Shown: positions 44,537 through 54,196, numbered from the stretch's first letter. The stretch: DNA of 64,000 nucleotides from Verrucomicrobiales bacterium (GCA_030730365.1 JANQVJ010000043.1:3543-67542), one strand, 5' to 3'. Translations and numbers: made by a program. The notes: generated from the letters alone by a model not told the origin.

Positions 44537-44784
44537 CGATCCGCCCGACTCTCGTCCCAGTAAGCCTGTGTGGTCACCACGGGATCGCCGAAAGCTTCTT
44601 TCGCAGCCGCTTCGGTCAATTCGTCGATCCACGCCGCGCGATCCTCGGCGCGATGCCCGACAACGACACCCGTAAGCTTCACCATCGGTTCCCCGCGCAC
44701 GGTGATGAGGACGTCCTCACCATCAGCCGCGAGCTTGACCAATTCGCTGAACCGGCTCCTGGCATCTCTCAAATTAGTCACCAT
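44533..44784 (-). CDS. Phd/YefM-family antitoxin
   Basis: 83 residues. The N-terminal DNA-binding segment is typical (MVTNLRDARSRFSELVKLAADGEDVLITVRGEPMVKL) and the C-terminal tail (IDELTEAAAKEAFGDPVVTTQAYWDESR) should wrap the toxin. It overlaps the PIN gene start by four bases (ATGA), the standard type II arrangement. TAGTC units recur at 44775, 44786 and 44795 across its start, possible operator repeats for autoregulation. With the toxin broken it may persist as a solitary antitoxin. Confidence 0.85.
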   Translation of the reverse strand: MVTNLRDARSRFSELVKLAADGEDVLITVRGEPMVKLTGVVVGHRAEDRAAWIDELTEAAAKEAFGDPVVTTQAYWDESRADR

Positions 44785-44870
44785 GTAGTCGCTGTAGTCA
44801 CTCAGTTTAGAGTATCAAGAATCTCTCGAAAACACCTGATGGGGAGAAACCGAAGAGACAGGCTGACCAG

Positions 44871-46655
44871 TCACCTCCCCGCTCCCGCCACTTCCTCCAC
44901 CTCCCACCGGTGATACGCCTCCTCATATTCCGGACAACCCGCGACGAGTTCATCGTGCGTGCCGTCACCCGTCAGAAGACCATCCTCGAGAAATAAAATC
45001 CTTGGTGCCTGCCGCAGCAGGTCGATGCGGTGGGTCACGAGCAAAGTCGTGCCGACGCCGTCGCGGGTGCGTTTGAGGATGGAGTCGTGAATGAGTGATT
45101 CGCTCTCGGGCTCGACGCTGGCGGTGGGTTCGTCGAGGAGGAGGATCCTCGGTTCGGTGAGGAAGGCGCGAGCAAGACTGAGGCGCTGGCGCTGGCCTCC
45201 GGAGAGCTTCACTCCGTTTTGTCCGACACGGGTGTCATACCCCTGCGGCAGATCGAGGATGAAGTCGTGCGCATTTGCCGAGCGTGCCGCGGCCTCGATC
45301 TCGGCGGTGGTGGCGTCGGGTTTACCGTAGCAAAGGTTGTCCCGCACGATGCCGTCGAAGAGGTAGTTTTCCTGTCCCACATATCCGATCGCGCTGCGCA
45401 GGTCGGCGAAACGCAGGTCACGCACATCCTGTCCGTCGACACAGATGGCGCCCTCGACGACATCGTAAAACCGCGGCACGAGATTGAGCAACGTGCTTTT
45501 CCCGGAGCCGCTGCTGCCGGCGATGGCCACAAACTCGCCCGCCGCGACCGTGAAACTGACGCTGCGCAAAATTGGCTTGGCGGACACATAGTGAAAACGC
45601 ACCTCGCGGAACTCGATGCGTCCGACCGGCTCGCGCCAGGGCAGCGCCTCGGACTTTTCCTCAACCTTGACCGGGGTATCGATGATCTCGAGGACGCGCT
45701 GCGCCGCCGCCCGCGCCCGCTGCAGGATGTCACTGGTCTGCGCGATCGTACGAATGGGACTCTGCAGCCGCCACCAGAAGCCTCGGTAGGCAAGGAGCGC
45801 GCCAAGGGTGAAGAGATCGCTCCCCTTCATGATGAGCCAGGCCCCGAGACCGAGCATGATGAGATTATTGATGAATCCGAAGATGGAGACGATGGGAAAG
45901 TAGGTGTTGCGGAGCTTGCTCGCCTTGACGCTGGCCTCATAAAAAAGGTCGGCCCGCTCGTCGAAGGTCTCCTTCTCCGCCGCCTCGCGTGCGAAGGACT
46001 GCGTCACCTGGATACCCGCGAGCCTGTCCTGTACGAAGGAGCCGATGTGACCCAGCTTTTTGCGGACACCCTCATAAATGCTCTTCACGCGGAGGTTGTA
46101 TTTACGGATAAAAATGAAAGCAAACGCGAGTGGCAGGATCGACGCCGCTCCCACGACGGGACTGATCCACAGGACCATCCCGGCCACAGCGATGAAGGTC
46201 ACGATCTCCTCGAGCAGACTCGTGAGGCCCTGGAGAACGGACTGCTCCATCGCATCGACGTCGCTCGTGATGCGCGTGACGAGCTCGCCGGTGCTGGTGT
46301 CGCGGTGGTAGGCGAGCGACTGGGCTTCGAACTTCGCAAAGAGCTCGCAGCGCAGATCGCGAACGACAGCCTGACCCGTCTTTTCCATGAGGTAGGAATG
46401 CACCGCATTGGTCCCCGCTCCGACGAGGTAGGTGCCGAACATGATCGCCAGCCACATCCCCAGCGTCCCCGGAGTAAGGGTCTTTTCAACAAGGCCGTCG
46501 GCGACATATCCCCAGACGAGGGGATGGAAGTTCATGAAGGGAACCGAAAAGATGAGCAGGCTCAGCGAAACAATGAGCCGCGTCCGATATGGCCGGAGCC
46601 GCGACCAGATACGGGCGGTCAGCTCTCGATTGGAAAATGTCGGGGTGGAGGGCAC
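44871..46655 (-). CDS. MsbA-like ABC exporter, fused permease and ATPase
   Basis: 594 residues. Six membrane helices occupy about 1-320 (first RLIVSLSLLIFSVPFMN; the TSDVDAMEQSVLQGL coupling region typical of this family). The ATPase follows: Walker A in AIAGSSGSGKSTLLN, the signature LSGGQRQRLSLA, Walker B ILLLDEPTASVEPE and the switch His in LLVTHRID. The D-loop reads ASVE rather than the usual SALD. It probably works as a homodimer exporting a lipid or drug; the substrate is unknown. Confidence 0.93.
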   Translation of the reverse strand: MPSTPTFSNRELTARIWSRLRPYRTRLIVSLSLLIFSVPFMNFHPLVWGYVADGLVEKTLTPGTLGMWLAIMFGTYLVGAGTNAVHSYLMEKTGQAVVRDLRCELFAKFEAQSLAYHRDTSTGELVTRITSDVDAMEQSVLQGLTSLLEEIVTFIAVAGMVLWISPVVGAASILPLAFAFIFIRKYNLRVKSIYEGVRKKLGHIGSFVQDRLAGIQVTQSFAREAAEKETFDERADLFYEASVKASKLRNTYFPIVSIFGFINNLIMLGLGAWLIMKGSDLFTLGALLAYRGFWWRLQSPIRTIAQTSDILQRARAAAQRVLEIIDTPVKVEEKSEALPWREPVGRIEFREVRFHYVSAKPILRSVSFTVAAGEFVAIAGSSGSGKSTLLNLVPRFYDVVEGAICVDGQDVRDLRFADLRSAIGYVGQENYLFDGIVRDNLCYGKPDATTAEIEAAARSANAHDFILDLPQGYDTRVGQNGVKLSGGQRQRLSLARAFLTEPRILLLDEPTASVEPESESLIHDSILKRTRDGVGTTLLVTHRIDLLRQAPRILFLEDGLLTGDGTHDELVAGCPEYEEAYHRWEVEEVAGAGR

Positions 46656-46802
46656 GGGATGGTTACGGCGATAAGAAGGTTGCGGTTGAGATACGAACCT
46701 GATGAGTCAGACCGGTTAGACCTTTCTGCCGAATCCGAAGATTCCGCAAAGGCAATGATTTAACCTGAAACGGTTCGCATCCCCGTATCACCTCTCAGCG
46801 CG

Positions 46803-46830
46803 GTAGGGACGGTTTGCCAAACCGTCCGAC
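46803..46830. repeat. GGTAGGGACG-type palindrome, half copy
   Basis: GGTAGGGACGG leads into a hairpin with arms GGACGGTTTG and CAAACCGTCC sharing the central GC (46807-46827), then CGACGAGG. It matches the right-hand hairpin of the copy at 15335-15413, without the left half. Confidence 0.55.
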
Positions 46831-46875
46831 GAGGCCCGAGAAGCGGCCAAACGAACGACCGCCGATGGCCCATTA

Positions 46876-46903
46876 GGTGGACAGGAATGTCCACCCTCCT
46901 TGA
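46876..46903. repeat. GGTGGACA-type palindrome with CTCCTTGA
   Basis: GGTGGACAGGAATGTCCACC forms perfect eight-base arms around GGAA, followed by CTCCTTGA. Only 46 bases separate it from the GGTAGGGACG-type copy, so both families occur side by side in the 285-base spacer between the divergent-looking ABC and FdhF-type genes. Confidence 0.85.
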
Positions 46904-46940
46904 CTCCCTCCAGTGGCGATAACAATAGTCCATGACTCCC

Positions 46941-49262
46941 TCACCGCGCCGTCACCCTCACCGGAATCGACTTCGAACAGGGGGTGTTGGAAATCGCGGC
47001 GGTCAGGCCGATGGGCACGAGCGGATTCAGCTCGGGGAAATACCCGGCCACCGCCAGGCGCGGGAGCTCGTAAGGGACCGCGAGGAATTGCTCCACCCTC
47101 CTGAGCCGTCCGCCGATCTCGTTCTCGATATCGACCTGGGCGAGCGGTCCAATCCCTCGCTCGGCCATGTCTTCGGGATTCATGAAGAGGATGCGACGCT
47201 CGTTGCTGATGCCGCGGTAGCGATCGTGCAACCCGTAGACGGTCGTGTTGAACTGATCGTGACTGCGTATTGTCATCAGCATCAGTTCCCCTTCCTCAAG
47301 GTCGGCGCTGGTGAGAGGCGCGTCGGAAAAGTTCGCTTTGCCCGTGGTCGTTTTGAAGACGCGATTTTTAGCGTTGTTAGGGAGATAGAACCCACCCGGC
47401 TCACGAACCCGTTCATTGAAGTTTTCAAAGTTCGGCAGGGTCCGCTCGATGAGATCGCGGATGCGGTCGTTATCACTCGCGGCATGGACAAAATCGAGCT
47501 CTTCCCGTTTCCCGAGCGTCGCCTCGGCGAGACGTGCGACGATCATGGCCTCGCTCAGGAGGTTCCCCGAGATGGGCCTGAGTGTGCCGCGGCTCTGATG
47601 GACAACGCTCATGGAGTTCTCAACGGTGGAGAACTGGCTTACTCCGTGGGTATTAAGATCCTCTTCGCTGCGCCCGAGGCAGGGCAGAATGAGACCGGTG
47701 CCACCGGTGACGACGTGGCTTCGGTTCAGCTTCGTCGAGACCTGGGCGGTAAGGGAGCATTGACGAAGGGCTTCGGCGGTGAAGTTCGTGTCGGGCGTGG
47801 CCTGGAGAAAATTTCCCCCCATCGCAAAAAAGACCGAAGCATCGCCCCGGTGCATCGCGAGGATGGACCCGACAACATCGTGCCCGACTTCGCGGGGAGA
47901 GGTGAATTTGAATTCCCGGTCGATCGCCTCGTGGTAGGCCGCCGGCATCTTTTCAAAAATTCCCATGGTGCGGTCGCCCTGCACATTGCTGTGGCCGCGC
48001 ACCGGACAGAGCCCGGCCCCCTCGCGACCGATCGCGCCAAGGAGGAGATGCAGATTCACCACCTCGCGTATCGTCGCGACGGCGTTGACATGCTGCGTCA
48101 GCCCCATTGCCCAGCAAGTAATGAGTCTCTTCTCACCGCGCACGATCGTGCGGGCAACCCGCCCGATCTCCTCGCGGTTCAGAGCCGATCGTTCCTCGAT
48201 CTCAGCCCATCCGACTGCGGCGGTGCGGGCCGCAAAGCTCTCGTAACCACTTGTTTCAGCCTCGATAAAAGCACTGTCGATAACAGTCCCGGGAGACTCC
48301 GCCTCCAGCTCGAGGACGGATTTGCAAAGCCCCTGGAATAAGGCAAAATCCCCGTTAATCTTCACCCGGAGAAACTGTGAGGCGAGCGGACTCGAGGCAC
48401 CCATCATGCCCGTGATCTCCTGGGGATGGGCGAAGCCGATGAGCCCCGCCTCTTTCATCGGATTCACCGCGATGACTTCGCCGCCGTTGCGCGTCGCCGC
48501 CTGCAGGGTCGAGAGCATGCGGGGATGATTCGTCCCCGGATTCTGTCCGACCACGAGAATGGTGTCGGCGACTTCTATATCGTGGAGCGTGACCGTCCCC
48601 TTCCCCACCCCGACCGAAGCGTCGAGAGCGGCACCGCTCGATTCGTGGCACATGTTTGAGCAGTCGGGCAGATTGTTCGTCCCGAACATGCGGACGAAAA
48701 GACCGAAGAGAAAGGCGCTCTCATTCACCGTCCGACCCGAGGTGTAAAAGATCGCCCGGTTAGGATCGTCGAGGGCTTTGAGTTCCTTCGCGACGAGGGA
48801 AAAGGCATCATCCCAGGAGATAGGTTCGTAATGCGTCGCACCCGGCCGCAGCACCACGGGATCAGTGATACGCCCCTGCTGCTCCATCCAGTAATCCGAC
48901 TGCCGTGAGATCTCGGCGACGGAGTGCCTCGCGAAGAAAGCGGGATCTACCCGACTGCGGGTTGTCTCCGAAGCGAGAGCCTTGGCTCCGTTTTCACAGA
49001 ACTCTGTCGCGGCGCGGTGATCATCGGGATCGGGCCAGGCGCAAGAAGGACAGTCAAAGCCGTTTGTCTGATTCAGCTTCACCATGCCCTCGACCCCACG
49101 CTTCAGCCCGGCAAGCCCGAAGACATGCTTGAACGAAGACGTCACCGCAGCCACGCCGGCGGCGTAAGCCCTGGGGTCGCTGACTTTGATCCCGGTAAAA
49201 TCGGCCGGAGACTCGGCCTGGATCTCTTCTTCGGGCAAGGTATGGGAGGGGGGCTTTGACAT
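46941..49262 (-). CDS. FdhF/YdeP-family molybdopterin oxidoreductase
   Basis: 773 residues. The N-terminal NQTNGFDCPSCAWPDP is the marker of the YdeP-like branch of formate dehydrogenase alpha homologues. The molybdenum-cofactor region has FYTSGRTVNESAFLFGLFVRMFG, NLPDCSNMCHESSG and VVGQNPGTNHPRM. The C-terminal domain shows TIRSHDQFNTTVYGLHDRYRG, the bis-MGD binding block. In Escherichia coli YdeP is linked to acid resistance; substrate is not established. No FdhD or electron-transfer partner is adjacent. Confidence 0.92.
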   Translation of the reverse strand: MSKPPSHTLPEEEIQAESPADFTGIKVSDPRAYAAGVAAVTSSFKHVFGLAGLKRGVEGMVKLNQTNGFDCPSCAWPDPDDHRAATEFCENGAKALASETTRSRVDPAFFARHSVAEISRQSDYWMEQQGRITDPVVLRPGATHYEPISWDDAFSLVAKELKALDDPNRAIFYTSGRTVNESAFLFGLFVRMFGTNNLPDCSNMCHESSGAALDASVGVGKGTVTLHDIEVADTILVVGQNPGTNHPRMLSTLQAATRNGGEVIAVNPMKEAGLIGFAHPQEITGMMGASSPLASQFLRVKINGDFALFQGLCKSVLELEAESPGTVIDSAFIEAETSGYESFAARTAAVGWAEIEERSALNREEIGRVARTIVRGEKRLITCWAMGLTQHVNAVATIREVVNLHLLLGAIGREGAGLCPVRGHSNVQGDRTMGIFEKMPAAYHEAIDREFKFTSPREVGHDVVGSILAMHRGDASVFFAMGGNFLQATPDTNFTAEALRQCSLTAQVSTKLNRSHVVTGGTGLILPCLGRSEEDLNTHGVSQFSTVENSMSVVHQSRGTLRPISGNLLSEAMIVARLAEATLGKREELDFVHAASDNDRIRDLIERTLPNFENFNERVREPGGFYLPNNAKNRVFKTTTGKANFSDAPLTSADLEEGELMLMTIRSHDQFNTTVYGLHDRYRGISNERRILFMNPEDMAERGIGPLAQVDIENEIGGRLRRVEQFLAVPYELPRLAVAGYFPELNPLVPIGLTAAISNTPCSKSIPVRVTAR

Positions 49263-49531
49263 CCTGGTAGCGGGCTGATAAAAAGAAAAGTCGCATCATA
49301 TGCCCGAATAATCCGGCACTTTCTGTACAACCTCGTTACGCTCCGGCGAGAGGATCGGAATCTTTTCATCCAGACCAAAAATTATGCTGGAAATCGGCCT
49401 GCGAAATGGAATCATCACCCATTAGCGGCTCACCTGTCTTCACCGGCCCCCGGTGTCGCATTCGAACTACTCCGAATGCACCGTTTTCTGAGAGAGACGA
49501 ATTTTCTGCGGTCGCCGAGCGACCGCACCCC

Positions 49532-50152
49532 ATGCCTGAGAAACAAATAGAACTGGCCGTAGAACCCCTCAGTTTCACCCCGCCGAGCGGGAACTGGGCC
49601 GACTGTGCCGAGTCCCTCGAGGAGTGGAACGAAGCCTACCGCCGCGTCGAGGCCTACTTTTCCGCCCTGCGGGTCGATAACAAATTGCTCCTCTCCTCCC
49701 TCGTTTTCAAAATCCTCGGGCTCGTCAGCGAACGGGCCGCCAGCGAACCCGGACGGCTCCCTGTCGAACTCGCGGCCGAGGAGACTGACCGTCTTCTCGT
49801 GAAGTGGTTCCGCCGCGTTCTCGAGAACTCCGAAGTCGAGCCCATCGACCGACTCTCCGCTCGCGGACGTCTCGCGCTACTCTTTGTCGAGAGGCGCGTC
49901 CCCTGGCAGCAACTCTTCCTCAGCGACGATCCTATCCCCGAAGATGTCGTGAAGTCGATGCGCACGGCCTACCTCCGCGCCGACCCTGATTTCCGCTTTG
50001 TCGAGATGCGCCCCCGTCCCATCGATCTCGGAATCGTGGCTGTCGCCAACCGCACCTTCGAGAACATGGGTGTATGGAAGACTGCCGTGCAATGGCTCCT
50101 CTGGATCGGCTTCAGCCTTATCCTCGGCGGCCTTTTCTATCTAACCCGCTGA
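49532..50152 (+). CDS. Hypothetical membrane-anchored partner of OpgH
   Basis: 206 residues from MPEKQIELAVEPLSFTPPSG; the open frame starts earlier (49406) but the extra residues look untranslated. The bulk is a soluble helical domain (SLEEWNEAYRRVEAYFSALRVDN, LVKWFRRVLENSEVEP) with one C-terminal membrane helix (AVQWLLWIGFSLILGGLFYL). It ends 13 bases before the opgH gene. In proteobacteria opgG occupies this position; this protein is not OpgG. Function unknown; an OpgH partner is inferred from the operon. The 269-base spacer before it shows no other gene. Confidence 0.75.
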   Translation: MPEKQIELAVEPLSFTPPSGNWADCAESLEEWNEAYRRVEAYFSALRVDNKLLLSSLVFKILGLVSERAASEPGRLPVELAAEETDRLLVKWFRRVLENSEVEPIDRLSARGRLALLFVERRVPWQQLFLSDDPIPEDVVKSMRTAYLRADPDFRFVEMRPRPIDLGIVAVANRTFENMGVWKTAVQWLLWIGFSLILGGLFYLTR

Positions 50153-50165
50153 CGGATTTCCCCTG

Positions 50166-52292
50166 ATGAACGAAGAGGAACTCAGCCGCGGCAGCGGCAA
50201 AGACGAACGCGGCACGGTGTGGGAAGCCTTTATATTTTTCTCCATCACCCTCGGGATCACTGGAGTCGGAGCCTACCTCATGGCCGACTACCTCTGGGCT
50301 CTTGGCTGGAGCAGCTCTTCGACTGCGCTCTGGATTCTCTTCGTTTTCCTTTTCGGCTACCTCGCCTTTGGGTTCACCCATGCCCTCATCGGCTTCCTCC
50401 TCCGCCTTTTCAAATCCGCCGCCGCGAGCATGCCGCCGGTCGATGAAGAGGCCTCGAAGATCGAAGACTTCGACGGGACTCCACGCGTCGCCATCATCAT
50501 CCCTGTCTACAACGAGCCCGTCGACAGGGTCTTCGCGGGGATACGCGCCATCTTCGACTCCGTCATGCGCACCTCGCAAGGTGATGCCTTCGATTTCTTC
50601 ATCCTCTCCGACTCGAACCAGCCCGAGCAGTGGGTCATCGAAGAGGCCGCCTGGCTCAATCTATTGCGCGACCCCGGAGCTCAGGACCGGGTTTTTTACC
50701 GCCGCCGCCCGGACAATATCGCCAAAAAGAGCGGGAACGTTGCCGACTTCTGCCGCACTTGGGGCGATCACTACCGCTACATGATCGTGCTCGATGCCGA
50801 CAGCATCATGTGCGGTGAGACCCTCGCCGAACTTTACCTGCGGATGGAGTCCAATCCCCGCGTCGCCCTTATCCAGACGGCACCCGGGCTCGTCAACGGC
50901 GAGTCGCTCTTCGGTCGCATGCAGCAGTTCGCCAATCGGCTCTATGGACCCGTCTTCATGGAAGGGCTCGGTTACTGGTCCCAGTGCGGCGGTAACTTCT
51001 GGGGGCACAATGCCATCATCCGCCTGCGCCCTTTCATGGAACAGTGCGACCTGCCCGAACTCCCCGGGCGCAAGCCTTTCGGCGGGCACATCCTCTCGCA
51101 CGACTTCGTCGAGGCGGGGCTCCTGCGTCGGGCCGGATGGGAGGTCTGGCTCGCGCCGAATCTCGGCGGCAGCTATGAGGAGGGCCCCCAGGGCATCATC
51201 GAGTCCGCCCAGCGCGACCGTCGCTGGTGCCAGGGCAACCTGCAGCACAGCCTCCTCCTTTTCGCCCGCCAACTCAGGGGGAAAACGCGCGTCCACCTCG
51301 CCAATGGCATCCTCGGCTATGTCGCTTCTCCACTCTGGCTCCTCTTCATGGCCATCGCCCTCTGGCGGGCCTACCTCCACGGCCCCAACTCGTTCATCCC
51401 CGATCATGGCGGCACCCAGGGCCTCGTTGTACTGATCCTGACCTTTGTCCTGCTCTTTTCCCCCAAGATTCTCTGCCTCATTGACCTGCTCTTCGACCGG
51501 GAAAGGCTGCGGGGGTTTGGTGGATTCCTCAACGCCGCGACCGGTTCTCTCGTCGAGACCTTTTTCTCAGCCCTCATCGCACCGGTCATGATGCTCTTTC
51601 ACACCCAGTTCGTGATTTGGAACCTCATCGGAAAAACCGTCGGCTGGGGCGCCCAGCGTCGCGGAGCCCAGGGCACTTCTTGGGATGAGGCCATCACCGT
51701 GCACGGCGTGCAGACTCTCTTCGGGATCGGGATCGGGGTCTTCACCGCGATGACCAATCCCACCATCTTCTGGTGGCTTTCCCCTGTCCTCATCGGACTC
51801 TGGTTCAGCATTCCCGTCTCGGTTTGGACGAGTCGCCTCGAAATCGGACTCAATGCAAAACGGGAAAAGCTTTTTCTCACCCCCGAGGAAACAAATCCTC
51901 CTCTCGAGGTGGTCCAGGCGACAACTCCGATAAAGGATCAGGATAACAGCCGCTACCGCGGCATCACCGCCGCCGTCCTTGATCCCTTCCTCAATGCAGT
52001 CCACGTCTCCCTCCTCCGCCGCAATCGGCGCCGGCTCATGAGCGGGCAGAAAGTCTACGGAGCCACCGTCGCCACCAGCGTGCCCAAGGCCGGCGAGTCA
52101 CGGGCGCGTCGCCTCCTCGCCGAGCGTCTCCTCCGCGAAGGCCCCCGCGCCCTCGACCAGGCCGAGACCCTCTCCATCCTCTCCGATATCGACAACATGC
52201 TCTGGCTCCACCGCCAGGCCTGGCTGCGACCGAATAAAGACCTCGCCCCCTGGTGGCAAAAGGCGATTCGCGAGACTTCGGCGGCGGTGTGA
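50166..52292 (+). CDS. opgH: Glucan biosynthesis glucosyltransferase H (OpgH/MdoH)
   Basis: 708 residues. Two membrane helices near the start (FIFFSITLGITGVGAYLMADY, LWILFVFLFGYLAFGF) precede a GT2 catalytic domain with IIIPVYNEPVDRV, MIVLDADSIMCGE, HILSHDFVEAG and QRDRRWCQGN. More membrane helices follow (SPLWLLFMAIALW and others). It builds periplasmic beta-1,2-linked osmoregulated glucans from UDP-glucose. The product is shorter than enterobacterial OpgH (about 850), mainly at the N-terminus. Confidence 0.93.
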   Translation: MNEEELSRGSGKDERGTVWEAFIFFSITLGITGVGAYLMADYLWALGWSSSSTALWILFVFLFGYLAFGFTHALIGFLLRLFKSAAASMPPVDEEASKIEDFDGTPRVAIIIPVYNEPVDRVFAGIRAIFDSVMRTSQGDAFDFFILSDSNQPEQWVIEEAAWLNLLRDPGAQDRVFYRRRPDNIAKKSGNVADFCRTWGDHYRYMIVLDADSIMCGETLAELYLRMESNPRVALIQTAPGLVNGESLFGRMQQFANRLYGPVFMEGLGYWSQCGGNFWGHNAIIRLRPFMEQCDLPELPGRKPFGGHILSHDFVEAGLLRRAGWEVWLAPNLGGSYEEGPQGIIESAQRDRRWCQGNLQHSLLLFARQLRGKTRVHLANGILGYVASPLWLLFMAIALWRAYLHGPNSFIPDHGGTQGLVVLILTFVLLFSPKILCLIDLLFDRERLRGFGGFLNAATGSLVETFFSALIAPVMMLFHTQFVIWNLIGKTVGWGAQRRGAQGTSWDEAITVHGVQTLFGIGIGVFTAMTNPTIFWWLSPVLIGLWFSIPVSVWTSRLEIGLNAKREKLFLTPEETNPPLEVVQATTPIKDQDNSRYRGITAAVLDPFLNAVHVSLLRRNRRRLMSGQKVYGATVATSVPKAGESRARRLLAERLLREGPRALDQAETLSILSDIDNMLWLHRQAWLRPNKDLAPWWQKAIRETSAAV

Positions 52293-52531
52293 GGGTTATT
52301 GGATAGGGTCGCGTTAGGGCGGAAATCCCCTTCATTACTTCCAGCTTTAAACAAGCTCATCGGCGTTCTCAAAGCAGTCGAGATTCCGCCCGTGACTGGA
52401 ATCGTTGAGCGCTTCTCCAGAAATTTCACGAGTCCTTTTTGAACGGGCACTTCTCCCCATCCCCCAGGCCCGCCAAAAAATGCACGGTCTTCGGCATTTA
52501 CGCGCGCGGGAAAACCGATAAACTGGAGAGG

Positions 52532-52981
52532 ATGAAGCGTTTTATCCTCTTTTCCACCCTCTCCGCCGTCGGCCTTACCGCTCTTTCCCTTCTCCACGCG
52601 CAGGAACATCCCGGGGACACGCCTAAGGGCAACGGCGCCGTCATCCCGCCCGGCAAGGAGGAGCGCGGGCTCAAGATTTTCACGGAGAAGGGTTGCTACA
52701 GCTGTCACAGCGCCGGCGCGACAAAGCTCCCCGAGGTCGAGGTCGGGCCGAGACTCGTCATCGAACTGGGCGGAGACCTCCACGCCGCCTGGACGCAGGA
52801 CGACTTTGCCCGGGCCATCATGAATCCGAATCACGTGGTTGCGGAGGATTACAGGATCGCCATGATGCGCCTCGGCGATCATGTTAAGGCGGAAAACTCG
52901 CCCATGCCCGAATTCATTGACACGCTGACCCTGGCGGACCTCATTCATCTCACGACCTTTCTCGACAGTCTCTCCGATTAA
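52532..52981 (+). CDS. Secreted c-type cytochrome
   Basis: 149 residues from MKRFILFSTLSAVGLTALSLL, a signal peptide. A single haem motif CYSCHS lies near residue 54 (KIFTEKGCYSCHSAGATKLP) and a likely axial Met in NSPMPEF near residue 130. The ending LADLIHLTTFLDSL is the usual class I cytochrome helix. It starts 240 bases after opgH with its own purine-rich start site (GGAGAGG) and precedes the DUF3500 gene by 18 bases. Electron partner unknown. Confidence 0.88.
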   Translation: MKRFILFSTLSAVGLTALSLLHAQEHPGDTPKGNGAVIPPGKEERGLKIFTEKGCYSCHSAGATKLPEVEVGPRLVIELGGDLHAAWTQDDFARAIMNPNHVVAEDYRIAMMRLGDHVKAENSPMPEFIDTLTLADLIHLTTFLDSLSD

Positions 52982-52999
52982 CCCACGCTCTTCCCCATC

Positions 53000-53977
53000 A
53001 TGATCAATCGCCGCTCTTTTCTGCAACGCGCCGCTCTCTCCACAGCCGCGCTCGCAAGTCCCGCCGCCCCTTCGCTGATTCGAGCGGCCGGGATGCCGAA
53101 AGCCGAGACTCTCGTGAAGACCCTCTACGACAGTCTCTCCGAGGCGCAGCGGACCGCGCTCGTTTTTGCCTTCGACGATCCGTTGCGTTCCAAGATCTCG
53201 AACAACTGGCACATCACCGAGCAGCGCATCGGCGCCTTTCTCAACGCCGATCAGAACGCGATGGTGCGCGAGATCTTCCTCAACCTGCACAGCGAGGAAT
53301 ACCGCGACAAGGTCATGGCCCAGGTCGTGCACGACAGCGGCGCGGCGGGTTTCGGGGACTCGTCGGTGGCGATCTTCGGCGAACCAGGCACAGGAAAATT
53401 CCAGTTTGTCCTGACGGGACGTCACTGCACCCGCCGGGTCGATGGCGACTCCGTCGCGGGCAAGGCTTTCGGCGGTCCGATCTTTTACGGCCACGCCGCC
53501 GAAGGATTCCGTGAAGGGCCCGAACACAAGGGCAACGCTTACTGGTATCAGGCGCAGAGCGCGAACAAGATCTTCCAAATGCTCGACGGAAAGCAGCGCG
53601 AAACGGCTCTCATCGAAAAAGAACCCGGCGACACCGCGGCCGTGATCCAGCTGAAACGCCAGGCCGGCGACCTCCCCGGTCTCGCTACTGCCGACATGAC
53701 GGCCGATCAGAAAACGGCAGTGCGTGGAGTGCTCAATGATCTCCTGATGCCCTTCCGCGAAGCGGATCGCGTCGAATCGATGGCTTTGATCGAAAAAGGC
53801 GGCTTCGACGACCTCCACCTTTCCTTTTACAAAGAAGGCGACATCGGCAACGACGGCGTCTGGGACAACTGGCGCCTCGAAGGGCCGCACATGGTCTGGT
53901 ATTTCCGCGGGTCTCCGCACGTCCATACCTGGGTCCACGTCTCCGATCCCGAAACGCCGCGGGAACCGCGCGCGTGA
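53000..53977 (+). CDS. Tat-exported DUF3500 protein
   Basis: 325 residues opening INRRSFLQRAALSTAALA, a twin-arginine signal ending near LIRAAG. The body fits DUF3500: ALVFAFDDPLRSKISNNWHIT, VAIFGEPGTGKFQFVLTGRHCTRR, FGGPIFYGHAAEGFREGPEHKGN and PHMVWYFRGSPHVHTWVHV with many His residues. A Tat signal and His-rich motifs suggest a metal or haem cofactor loaded in the cytoplasm. It follows a cytochrome c gene by 18 bases, so the two may form a redox pair. Confidence 0.88.
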   Translation: MINRRSFLQRAALSTAALASPAAPSLIRAAGMPKAETLVKTLYDSLSEAQRTALVFAFDDPLRSKISNNWHITEQRIGAFLNADQNAMVREIFLNLHSEEYRDKVMAQVVHDSGAAGFGDSSVAIFGEPGTGKFQFVLTGRHCTRRVDGDSVAGKAFGGPIFYGHAAEGFREGPEHKGNAYWYQAQSANKIFQMLDGKQRETALIEKEPGDTAAVIQLKRQAGDLPGLATADMTADQKTAVRGVLNDLLMPFREADRVESMALIEKGGFDDLHLSFYKEGDIGNDGVWDNWRLEGPHMVWYFRGSPHVHTWVHVSDPETPREPRA

Positions 53978-53994
53978 GGGGCGGGCCATGAGAA

Positions 53995-54022
53995 TCAAGG
54001 AGGGTGGACATTCCTGTCCACC
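53995..54022. repeat. GGTGGACA-type palindrome with TCAAGGAG
   Basis: TCAAGGAGG leads into GGTGGACATTCCTGTCCACC (54003-54022), a perfect copy. It faces the copy at 54065 in inverted orientation, as a pair separated by 42 bases. Confidence 0.85.
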
Positions 54023-54064
54023 TATGGCGCCGTCGAAGATCGTTGACCCACCGCATACCAACAA

Positions 54065-54094
54065 GCATGACAGGGATGTCGTGCCTCCTTGGGG
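54065..54094. repeat. GCATGACA-type palindrome with CTCCTTGG
   Basis: GCATGACAGGGATGTCGTGC is the inverted partner of the repeat at 53995, with changed arms (one G-T mismatch), then CTCCTTGGGG. A further degenerate relative lies near 54100-54140. Together they fill the DUF3500-fumarase spacer. Confidence 0.65.
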
Positions 54095-54196
54095 CGCAAG
54101 GTGACATGCCGTCTCGGGGCAGTAGAGCGACACGTCCCGGGAGCCCCCGTTTGCAAACTCGCGAGGGCGGTGGGAAGATGCGTCACTTTCCCATCC

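Noticed and set aside
45219-46763. 514-codon plus-strand ORF opposite the ABC exporter
   Set aside because: Antisense shadow of a gene with intact Walker A, signature and Walker B motifs.
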